Both the position numbers and the translations under genes were made by a program. DNA of 64,000 bases from assembly GCF_964355755.1 (NCBI RefSeq), contig NC_092677.1, positions 23,282,101 to 23,346,100 of the forward strand. The letters run 5' to 3'. Under the pieces are notes generated by a model. It saw only the letters and a list, made by a program, of their open reading frames with translations. It was not told the DNA's origin and searched no databases. Below are positions 49,314 through 60,300 of this stretch, in pieces (positions within the stretch are counted from its first letter, which is position 1; every line of letters begins with the position of its first letter). This DNA is from Antedon mediterranea (taxonomy: Eukaryota > Echinodermata > Crinoidea > Comatulida > Antedonidae).

Positions 49314-49338
49314 AATGTAGACTCACACTCATCACAGT

Positions 49339-49626
49339 GACATTTTTGAAGTGATACTAATGTAGGTGAAACAAATTGTACACTGATAAAAACCAAGATA
49401 TGGCAGCAGTGTGGTTAGCACTGTGCACAAGCTTTATGATATTGGACAGACAGCCTGGCAGATCTTGATGCTAATTAGGAGGCAGACGATTACCATAGCA
49501 AACAATTAAATTACCACTTGATTCATTTATCTCTAAAGTTATAAGTGATAATGATCATTTACAGTCTCTTGAAAGATAGTGTGAGATTTAATGTCTACAT
49601 CTGTCTGTACTTCTTCATCTTATACA
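49339..49626 (+). repeat. 288-bp duplicated segment, unit 1 (3' of copy 3)
   Basis: Nearly identical to 55,920-56,207, 6,581 bases away. It begins 26 bases after the copy 3 stop codon, so it probably forms part of that gene's 3' UTR or flank. Confidence 0.8.
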
Positions 49627-49754
49627 TATATACTTATTTATCTAAATATAGGCCATATGATCTGACTGGAGCCAATTTATTTTTTAGGGTCTCCCTGGAC
49701 CCCCATCCCATATGCGTGTCCCTGTAATGATAAATATCACAGGCATAACTCCAT

Positions 49755-50170
49755 CATAGATGTCATTAAATTTAGCATTTTATCAAAAAGATCTAGTCAG
49801 AAGTTATATAAAAAATATTAATAAAGTTACCGAATTTGCAGTTTTGATATTGTTGTATCAAAGAACATGATTACTCTCTCTATCTGTATGTTACTGTACT
49901 ATATCTTGTTAACCTGTGAGATTATCTTCCATATAAGGAAACTATAACACCATAAATGGATAAAGCTAGATGTATCACAACAGAATATTATTTACAATGC
50001 ACATATGCAAATCTGGAAAAATTCTTCCTAAATTATTATTATATTTTTAAACAATATATTCATTTTTGTTTGTTTATTTTAACAAGTACACCAACCTTGT
50101 GCTATTTGTATCCATTTCCAAGTGTCTTTGGCATTGTTGTCAAATCTTTTGCAAGGCCACATGGATTACT
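49755..50170 (+). promoter_or_regulatory. Upstream block of copy 4 with paired CArG boxes
   Basis: It parallels the copy 1 promoter unit, from TTAAATTTAGCATTTT to GGCAAGGCCACATGGATTAC-like sequence. CCATATAAGG (49,929-49,938) and CCATAAATGG (49,950-49,959) both match CC(A/T)6GG and start 21 bases apart. They differ in their centres from copy 1, so the consensus, not the exact sequence, has been kept. Confidence 0.5.
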
Positions 50171-50778
50171 GGCCACAAAAAAAAACTGGTGTAATTTTGC
50201 TTTGCAACTTCTAAATGAAAGAAACTTTTCAATTGAGAACACATCAAACATATATGTTACTAACACTGGCCTTTTAAGGCATGTTATGTTCTGTTACATG
50301 CAATAAGCAGAAATATCATGTTTTGACATTTGGTACTTCAATAGCTGGGCTGGAGCTTTGGCAATGGCTTAGACTAGGTTCTAGTTCATAATTAGTAAAG
50401 CTAAATATTTGGCACATGACATTTCATACATATAATGTAATACAATTACAAAAATAAAAAATATAAACGAAACGTTGACTGGTGGACTAACATAAAGAAA
50501 CAAAACTACACCCTTGGAGCAAGTCTAGCAATTATGGTCTAGTACAGTGCTATCTATTTAGTGTTTACAAAGTATCAATTAAGGCTATAAAAAAACTTTT
50601 AAAATTAGAGTTTGATTATTTAAAAAATTAAACCCTAATTTTAATTAGAACAAATGTGTATGAAATTGATACACGCAAGATACAAATAATTTTATGGGTG
50701 TTTTGTACTAAAAAAGGAATTGAAGACTATAAATATTTCTTTCTTTATAATTATGTAATACTAATAGTATATCCAATG

Positions 50779-51085
50779 TGAGGGCGTGTGGCGCAGGGTG
50801 TTGGACGTTGGACTACTGATCGTGAGACCGAGGTTCGAATCCAACTCTTGCCGCATTACTTGTATCCTTAGGCAAGATACTTTACTTACGTTTGCCTCTT
50901 TCCACCCAGGTGTATAAATGGGTACCCGGTTAGATCAAGACACAACTTTGCGCTGATTACTAGATGCATTATGGGAGTATTTCCATACGTGTTTGATCCA
51001 AAAAATGACTGGGGTAATAATGTTCAGCGCTTAGAGAAGCTTGCTTGTAGAGTGCTATAAAGAATGAACTATTATTATTATTATG
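50779..51085 (+). repeat. tRNA-derived SINE, family B, plus strand
   Basis: A-box-like GTGTGGCGCAGGGTGTTGG and B box GAGGTTCGAATCC (50,830-50,842) form the head. The body has AAATGGGTACCCGGTTAG and TTCAGCGCTTAGAGAAGC; the tail is (ATT)n. The same family lies inverted at 52,838-53,118. Confidence 0.85.
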
Positions 51086-52200
51086 GAATCCCATCATAAT
51101 TCATGCTACCAGACCAATAGAGACATAATCCCACTTTCTCAACGTTTAAAGTAGGCCTAATGTTTGTCATATATTTTGGTGGTCAATCACTTATTCAAAT
51201 CATGATGATACTGATAGTGATTTTGTTTTCTGTCTACAGCTGGTGGTTCATATATAGTTTTACCTTGTGTGAAACTGACTGTGGAGTAGGCGCTAGATAT
51301 ACAATTTGGTTGAAGACTTTTGAATATAATATTTCTGACCCACACCCAGATAGACAATCTGGAAGATATTGTCTACTAAATAGGTATATTTTTTCTCTGA
51401 AAGTCTGAGTTAATGGAGAATGGTTTACCAGAATGTGATGCAGTAATTAATCTATGTGGAGAGAATGCATTCAATCCAATGAAAAGGTAATTGAAACCAC
51501 ATATACTACTGATTGTTAGTAAATTTGTATATATTTATCATATCATAGCATAATAAATGATAACAAGATAATTAGGACATCATGAGATAATTAACAAAGT
51601 ATTGCCGCTGGGGTATAAGTAGGCTATGTTCTATATTATAGAGTAAACACAATAATACACTGCCACAAGAAAATATGGGTTAGCATTACAACATAAATGT
51701 GATATTAATATACAGTGATTGTCATCTCATTGCAATAACATGAAATATGATTTGTTAGTTAATTTGAAAACCAAATAATACAACTAGGTTGGCATTAAGA
51801 TATTTATTTGCTATAGAGTGTAATTGTGACATGACATCATTAACGAACGAGTTTACAATTTGTTTGCAGTTCCAAATTATGCTTTAATATAAGCATTTAA
51901 AAATGGGAGGCTGCATAAAAATTGAAATTCATTCGCTGATAACCAAGGACATGAAAAAAATGGCTTGGAATTTAAATCAACTTGCATCGCTTTCCCAGTA
52001 AATATTAACAATGATTGGTTAATATTTATTGGGAAAGCGATTTTTATTAATACAGATGGAACCTGGAGATGGAATGAAGAGTTTAAGAACGACGTTATCA
52101 AAAGTACAATAGGAACCAACGCTAATATTACCAAGTTGATATCGGATATGAACCAGCCACCCAAAGTATTTGTATCTGCTTCTGGAGCAGGTAATATTAT

Positions 52201-52290
52201 ACAGGCCTTGTCTTTTAAGGCGAGCGAGTGCGATCACCCACCTAACACACTCCTAAAATTCCAAATGACACGTGATGCCTAATTAACCAA
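52201..52290 (+). repeat. Dispersed GAGCGAGTGCGATCAC repeat, copy in intron 4 of copy 4
   Basis: CAGGCCTTGTCTTTTAAGGC and GAGCGAGTGCGATCACCCAC recur inverted at about 63,492-63,664 and in a weaker form at 54,050-54,170. The element type is unknown. Confidence 0.5.
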
Positions 52291-52837
52291 TCAAATTGCA
52301 AGAATAGTGTAGATTCCAAATGTGCATTTTTACAAATACATGTACAAAACCAATGTAAGAAAGTATTACATATGGATATTTTGTGTGATTTAATGCTTTA
52401 AATCAGTGAATATATCGAGTTCCATCCCTTTTAAATGCCATTTATTAATAGACTGAAAAGTCACAAAATACATAATTATTTTTAGTGTATACAATTGTCA
52501 TACTTTATATCCTTTTATATCTTATTACTTACTCATAAATTTTGGTTGCAAGGATAACCCTTAAGTTGTATAAAAAAATAGGACTAAAAAATAAATTGTC
52601 TTATTTTACTTTTTATACTTTAAATTATTTCTTTATTTGACATGTGATATCATTATTAAATTATGTTATTAGCTTACTATCCGCCTTCAAGATCTGCAGA
52701 GTATACAGAAGATGACCCTGCAGGAACTGGTTTCTTTTCGTGTCTGAATGCCGATAGCGAAAAAGCTGCAATGCAAGCAAAGTCTGATAAAACACAAGTT
52801 GCAGTTCTCAGAATAGGTATAGCTACATTTATTTTGT

Positions 52838-53118
52838 CAATAGAATACATAATAATAATTTCCTGGATTTATATAGCCCCTCTAAGCGCTCAACATTATT
52901 ACCCCAGTCATTTTGGATCAAACACGTATGGAAAAATACTCCCATACTGCAGCTAGTAATCAGCGCAAAGTTGTGTCTTGACCTAACCGGGTACCCATTT
53001 ATACACCTGGGTGGAGAGAGGCAAATCTTGCCTAAGGATACAAGCGAGAGTTTGATTCGAACCTTGATCTCACCATCAGTAGTCGAACGCACTGCGTCAC
53101 ATGCCCTTTTAGGTTGGC
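52838..53118 (-). repeat. tRNA-derived SINE, family B, minus strand
   Basis: This is the reverse complement of the 50.8 kb element: AATAATAATTTC tail at the left, AACCGGGTACCCATTTATAC in the body, and TTTGATTCGAACC (inverted B box) at 53,051-53,063. It lies in intron 5 of copy 4. Confidence 0.85.
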
Positions 53119-53838
53119 ACCTGAGTATATCCTTACCATTTGTTCACATCATCACCACAGTTATCCCAGTTGCATAAAGTCGTTCTTTACTCAAAATGGA
53201 AGGCATTGCAGCGGATTAACTGAACAAAATAATTATTCTTTTTTATTTGTTGAATGGTGAATTATTTTTTTCATTGAGAGATTGATTTAATTTGTTAATT
53301 AGAACTTTCAACTCATGAAATACTCTCATTATTTTTTTTTACAAAATGTTTGAGTGCAATAGTTCAATGATTAAGAATTATAATATGATAATATAAAATG
53401 ATAACACTGTATTATAAACAAATAAAACGATAATTCTCACACACACACACCGGTACTGTTCTTGGCAAAGATGGCGGTGTTATCAAAATGATGAAGTTAC
53501 CATTTTACGGGCTTGGAGGTGTCATTGGCTCTGGTGAACAATTCTTCCCTTGGATTCATGTTGATGACATTGCTGCCATCTTTATTCATGTGGAAGGAGC
53601 ACTAAATGCCACTGCACCGAGTGTTACAACTAATCGTAACTTCACAAAAGCATTTGCCGCCGCTCTTTGGAGACCGTCGATCTTTCCCGTTCCTGAATTT
53701 ATTGTAAAGGCAATGCTTGGCAGTGAGCGTGCAGTTGTATTATTAGGACAGAATGTGCAACCTAAACGAACATTAGATAGTGGTTATACCTTCAAGTACA
53801 CAAGTATCACAGATGCAATCAAGGATATTGTTTTGTAA

Positions 53839-55919
53839 AATGTTCTTCATAATGGGGAAAGCAACCATGGCTAAACTACAAAAGAAATTAATGTGATAGT
53901 CTAGTTGTTTCTATAGCACCGTTCATTATTAACTACATTTCTTAGTTGTGTTGCAAAAATATTACTGGACCTGTATTATGTAGTGTATTGACATATAAAG
54001 GGGGAAGACTCCACATGAATAAATGAAGGAAAATAGTGTGAGCCACAGTTTCAGGCCTTGACTTTTGAGGTGTGTGGGTGGTATCACTGACTATACACAC
54101 TCATAAAATGCCATTGAGGAGTGAAATTTACAGAACACACCTAAATGTGGAGCAAGTTGTAGCACATCTGCAAGTTGCAAATAACAATATTCTTAGTTTT
54201 TGTGAAAAATGATTGAAAAATAGTATGATTCTCAAGCAGGACTTTCTTTTTGGGTCAAAATTCTTATAAAAGTAATAATAACTGCGATATATTATATTAT
54301 TTTATTGGGTGTCCATACACATATGATTGGCTTACATAAAACTCTGTGATTGATTGTTTTGCGTCATTAATGACGCATAGTTCCCAGTCCATTTAAATGC
54401 ATTAACTGTACCTAAACCTTCTCTGGCATTTCACTATATACAACTCTGCAATGCATGGTAACTAATATGGACTTTGAAAACAACTATATAAAAACAAAAT
54501 ACAGAAATTAAAATATTTTCAATTAAATTTATAACCCACCCATTTCAGATTATTATTTGAATATACTTGATTCAAATTAAAAACTAAATAAAGTATCTTT
54601 AGCTTACAATTATTGGAGGGTAATTTGAAATCATTGTAGAGTAATTTTCATTTAATAAATTTTCCTTCATTGAACTACCATATTTTTTTCTAGTTGAACC
54701 GTATTCCACAGTAACTGCTAATGTATATAAAAAAATTAATAATATGGGTATAAATATTTTTTCTTTCACACAATAATAACGTCACTAAGAATAAACATAA
54801 TTTATTTTAATATATATTTCTAATTGCATTTAATGATGTAACTCCATGCATAAGGAATAAATTAACTATGATTTTATATTTATTGACTGGGATTCTATAT
54901 CCCATTAAATGGAATGTTTTACACATTGTCTTTAAGTTACAATATCACTTCTCATACAATTAGTTCTGTTATGTTTTTATCCTTTTCGGTCTATTTTCGT
55001 ATACTTAATAATACTTCAGAAACTGTCATTTTCAATATAAAAGTCACTTTCAAGTGCTTATTAATTATAATAACTAAACTTAGTATTTTTAATGACTTCG
55101 TTTCCTAATTATTATTTTCTATCACATTGGTACAGTTTTACTGGCAAGTACAATGCCACAATTCAGACATTTATATTTGTAAACATGTCATCAAATTGAC
55201 CCCAAAAATTAGAACAATTTATTCTTTTCAATTAAACTGTATAAGACAGACTATGCACAAAAAAAGTGAAAAAAAAAGCAATATTTTAATGAATACTATA
55301 AAAAATGGATTTTCAGTAAATTTTACATTATTTATCATAAATTTTTGTGCTTGGGAAAAATAACGCCAAATAAGAAATTACTATAAAACATATTACTTCC
55401 ACTTCATTCACGGACATAACCCGTGGAATTATTACAGTACATTAAGACAAGGTGAAAGTTTCTCAACATCTACAAATTAAGCCTTTGTTAGCAGATATAT
55501 AACTGCAATCAATTTTCTTCATTGCTCCCATTTTTATTTTATTTTTGGGGCATACTGATTTCAAATATGCATCATCACAAACAAGTGGTCAACTCTCCCA
55601 ATACGGGAATCTCTGGAAACTCTCTCAAAACCAGACATTTGTTAAGGTCCAAACGGTTTCAATTTATCTATATTATTTACAACACATTCTGAATACAGAC
55701 TTTGCAGAAAGCTGCACATATTAGGACAGCCCAATGGTGTCCAGGTATTGGGAAAGTTGACTCTAATAGTATACATTTTTATTGAATTACTGTAGGCATG
55801 AGTTTTTTTTTGGTAAGATCCGATTTTTTATGTGTATCAATTTTTTGTTAGATACAGTAATTCCACTCTGCAGTGGGTAAGTTTAAACAGTTTTCCACAA
55901 CAATGAGTGTATTTATTGG
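53839..55919. other. 3' flank of copy 4 and non-coding spacer
   Basis: Up to about 54,480 the sequence is a diverged version of the 3' flank of copies 1 and 2 (GAGCCACAGTTT, TTATTGGGTGTC, GTTCCCAGTCC). A weak copy of the GAGCGAG repeat lies at 54,050-54,170. Beyond that I see no feature. Confidence 0.5.
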
Positions 55920-56207
55920 GACATTTTTGAAGTGATACTAATGTAGGTGAAACAAATTGCATACTGATAAAAACCAAGATATGACAGCAGTGTGGTTAGC
56001 ACTGTGCACAAGCTTTATGATATTGGACAGACAGCCTGGCAGATCTTGATGCTAATTAGGAGGCAGACGATTACCATAGCAAACAATTAAATTACCACTT
56101 GATTCATTTATCTCTAAAGTTATAAGTGATAATGATTATTTACAGTCTCTTGAAAGATAGTGTCAGATTTAATGTCTACATCTGTCTGTACTTCTTCATC
56201 TTATACA
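55920..56207 (+). repeat. 288-bp duplicated segment, unit 2
   Basis: Near-identical to 49,339-49,626, here about 2.1 kb after the copy 4 stop. Confidence 0.8.
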
Positions 56208-56797
56208 AAAATTAGTTGACTTAACATAATCTTTGTAAATCATTGACTAAACCAGTTTTTTCAGGTATTCTTAAATAGATAACAATTAACATGAGGCTAC
56301 CGTACCATTGCAAAATGAGTTGCTTCTTAAGTCAAAAGGGAGGTGGTGGGCGGAATAGAGAATACAACCAATATATATTGAAAAAATATTTTGAGTAATG
56401 TTGAAAGGTATAGTAATATGTTATATATTTTTAATGTTTTGTTGAATAAACTGTTTACAATTTACTTGATTTTAGAATATGGCAATGCATATGTAATATT
56501 TTCTTTTTTTGAAAATACAATTAATTCAAAAATACAATTTGTTTCTAGTTAAACCTTCATATCTCTTGATATTCTTATAATATGAAGGTTATTTAAGATT
56601 ATACATTATCATTTTGCATCCCTAATCCATGCGTCTTATTTTGAGGCGTTACATCGCATTATTATGACGATTGCAACCATTTATGCCTGCTGTATCAGTA
56701 CCATCATTAAGAACTATATAACCAAATTAAATGCAATGTATATGCAGATTTTCGAGAATATATCATATAGTCAGTCCAACTAATTGGTCCTCTTCAT
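56208..56797. other. Non-coding spacer
   Basis: Lies between the array and the adaptin gene, possibly in the adaptin 3' UTR or beyond it. No feature recognised. Confidence 0.4.
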
Positions 56798-57024
56798 CGC
56801 ATCTGGATTAGCTGTCTAGTTGGAAAACCGCATTGGGATAGGCCATCTAGTTTAAAAACCGCGTCAGAATTAGCCATCTAGTTGGAGAACCGTGTCAGAA
56901 TTAGCCATCTAGTTGGAGAACCGTGTCAGAATTAGCCATCTAGTTGGAGAACCGTGTCAGAATTAGCCATTTAGTTGGAAAATCGCATCTGAACCATGTC
57001 TGGATTGCCATCTAGTTAAAAAAC
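56798..57024. repeat. Minisatellite of about 31 bp, roughly seven units
   Basis: CGTGTCAGAATTAGCCATCT followed by AGTTGGAGAAC recurs at 31-base intervals; the central three units are identical and the outer ones are diverged. It lies about 300 bases beyond the adaptin stop codon, within its likely 3' UTR or flank. Confidence 0.85.
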
Positions 57025-57325
57025 CGGCGAGAAATTTAGGTTGCTTAGTAAATACTGCATGTAGCCTGCATTTAATCGGCTTTTGGCTTGGCTACTTTGT
57101 ATGTGATACATCGATATAACACATATCAAGGTACAATATTTTCAACCAAATTACATACAGTTAGGAGCACATCGCAAACAAATTATAGGGCTATCAGCCA
57201 ATGTTAACTATAATCACTTTGGAGATTTATGAATTGCTTGGCAGTAGAGTACAATAACACTGGTGGATGCAAGTTACCCTATCATCGTTCAGTTTGCAAA
57301 ACCATGACTGGCGTCTGAATTGCTG

Positions 57326-60300
57326 TTAGGAGTAGATACTCTGGGGGAAATTGCTGACTTCACCTTGGTCATTGAAGGGCATTCCATTACTGCTGTACGA
57401 GAGTTTGTAACGCATACGTAATGGCTGTTTCTGTGGATTAGCTACTTTGATAAGCTGTGTTACTTCACCAGCATTCCCACCTGGGATTGTATCTCCAGAC
57501 GGTGACATCAGTTGAAGTTGAAAAGTCTAAAATTAGAATTATTAAAGAAATTATTAGGAACTTTTTGATCATTCACAGAGAAAAAATATTTTTTTTACAC
57601 ACAAAAAAAATCAGGAAGGCACGCCACAAATCTAAAGTAAAATCTGCAAATGCAATATGGGTGCTTAATTCCTGTTTGTGTGTCTACTGTAGCTATGGAC
57701 GGTAGCAATTTCATGGAAACCCAGATTTTCAAATACTTGGTACCCTGAGAATTTCCCTGGTAAACGGTTTGTTATTTTTTATTATTTATTTATACTGGTC
57801 GACCCCTTCAGTGAAAGACCGACTCCCAGAGGGCCCTGTTAAGATAAGTGGCTGTGATGTGACTAGTACACCGGGTAACCTCCACTCGTATCAAAAGATG
57901 TACTAGGGTCTTTAAGGTGCACAAGCTAGTAAGTCTCAAACCCTTGTTGATGGCTACATAAATACGGTTCCACTGTCGCAAAAGCTCGGCCAATCACTCA
58001 ATGTATTGCAATTGTTTGCTAAACCATTTTGGAAAAAACAACAAATAAAACATACCTTTGGAACAGCTGCTTGGAATATAAAACTGGAAACTAAGTTAGA
58101 TGTAGTGTTGGTAGCATGTAATGTTATATTCACTACTGATGGATTGCTATTGTCCTTTTCAAATTTAAATTCCACTTTGATGCCATTGCGTTCATAAGCT
58201 GTTATTGGGGGTATTGAGAGAGCTGAAAAGAAATTTAAATGAACAAATTTTTATTATTTAATTATTATTTTATTTATTTATTTTTATTTAATCAAGACCA
58301 ACAGCGATAATTACCGCCACTAACAGGTTTGAAACATAACACAATACAACAGTAAACATAAAAAACGGTTAACAATAAAATACAGATATAAATATAAATA
58401 TATATTCAGGTTGAAATTATCAGATCGTTAGGATTATTATTTTATTTATTTATTTTTATTTAATCAAGACCAACAGCGATAATTACCGCCACTAACAGGT
58501 TTGAAACATAACACAATACAACAGTAAACATAAAAAACGGTTAACAATAAAATACAGATATAAATATAAATATATATTCAGGTTGAAATTATCAGACCGT
58601 TAGGATAGAGTGCTCAATACCAAGGTAGAGCATAAATAAATAAATAAAATAACAGCAGAAAACTTGGTAACTTCATTGTTTTAATCACTACAAATTTGTT
58701 TCGTACGACCAGCATGTAGCTGGCCGCACTCTTCAGGTGAAATATAAAACATAAGTGACACAGTTGTCTCATAGTGCTTAATAGAAGTGAGTCATCAGGA
58801 AGTCGTATACAATAGCCTATTGTTTTAGATTTAGATAAACTATTTGGATCTGCAATTTAGTAAGAATTTTTTCCTATGTCTACAAGTAGAGACTAACTCG
58901 TTCTTACGGTTCAGTGAACATAGCTCTGGTTGACATATAATAATAATAAATATATATGTATAAACATAGATCAGCATGCCATAAACAATTTCAATTTAAA
59001 ATGTAAATTAATCAAACAGGTCATGCAGGCTGTTCAAGAAGTGAACACATAATCTTCCTCTTAAAATAACCAAGCCTGTCAGTAAAAATGTTAATTTATA
59101 TTATTAAATGTATATGGTAGTCTATGAAAAATTCCCCTCCTGACACTGGTCCTATCTTGTTTTCCAAGGAAATAGAGAGCATGTTATTCAATGGTAAACT
59201 TATGGTTTCTATTACTCATAAACACATTGCTATCAATATCGTGGTGCACAGTATTTTAATGGTGATTATGAACAATGGTACAAATAATTCCATAGGCGAA
59301 AATAAAACAAATTTTCATCTTTCATTGAATGACAAATATAAAACATTTAAAAATGTTTTATAACAAACCTACTTTTAACAAAGACCAATGTCTACACTCA
59401 CGGTGTAACAAAAATGAACACACAAAACGTTTGCAGTACTCGCATATAGCATATTAAGAGTTTAAAAGAACATTTATTGAATATCATGTGATCCACAATC
59501 CTCCAATCAAATGACAAGAATCTACTTAAGTGGGTTATAAAATCAGATCATATTAGTTCCTGCTTGCGAGACAATATAAGGGAGGTTTCGCAACCTTACG
59601 AATACGATAACGAAAACGGATACGTCATACATTTGTGAAACTTTTGAGCTGATCCCCATTTCATATTCGTAAAGCGTATTCGTGTTGACGAATATCACCA
59701 GTCATATTCGTAACTACAAAACGAGTATAGTTTTTGATCTATTTAGGAACGATTCATGATTATAATATAATTATAGATTTATTGAAAGTAATTTACTAAA
59801 ATGCCAAGTCAATTTTGATAAATAGCAGTTTTTAAAGTCCTCACTCGCTTTGATGTTACGCTAGGCCTAGGCAGCCAAGCACCAAGCAACACGTACCTGC
59901 GCTTCGCTCAAATTTACCGCAGTCATATTTTGGACGCGCCTCAATATTTCGTTGCCATGCGAAACAGATTTTTTTATGGCTTACGAAAACAAATACGTGT
60001 GTATCCGTTTTCGTTATCGTAAGATTGCGAAACCTCTCTAATATCGCAAATATACCTGTTCCTGGCAACTGTTAATTTTAAATATAAAAAAAAAACAAAT
60101 AAATGCTGATTCACATTAAAAAAAATATATACATTCTTACCATTATCATTCATAGTGCCTCCAAGTAAATTGACAGAAGACTGGTTATTTGTTTGTACTG
60201 GTCCACCTAGTAAGCCATCCATAAGATTGATTTCTGGCATTGCAGGCTGTACGACGGGAGCACCTAAGGCAGGTTCTTGCATATCACCACTACCAATATC

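Larger units (their letters stand above)
51239..53838 (+). pseudogene. SDR39U1-like, copy 4 (5' truncated, splice-defective)
   Basis: No exon 1 is found. Exon 2 survives only as its first eight bases (51,240-51,247, after TCTACAG), which run straight into sequence homologous to copy 1 intron 2, so the Rossmann glycine motif is deleted. Exons 3 (51,404-51,486), 4 (52,069-52,190) and 5 (52,673-52,816) keep frame; the exon 4 acceptor region has a partial repeat (ATGGAACCTGGAG ahead of ATGGAATG). Exon 6 (53,453-53,838) has lost its AG acceptor to a CA-dinucleotide run ending CACCG. Compared with copy 3 it has lost eight codons in three deletions, all multiples of three. The polyadenylation signal is mutated to CATACA near 54,313. 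A family B SINE sits in intron 5. It is almost certainly not an enzyme. Confidence 0.85.

Noticed and set aside
50786-50860. A tRNA gene
   Set aside because: Good A and B boxes but no cloverleaf ending; it continues into a SINE body with an (ATT)n tail, and an inverted copy lies at 52.8 kb.
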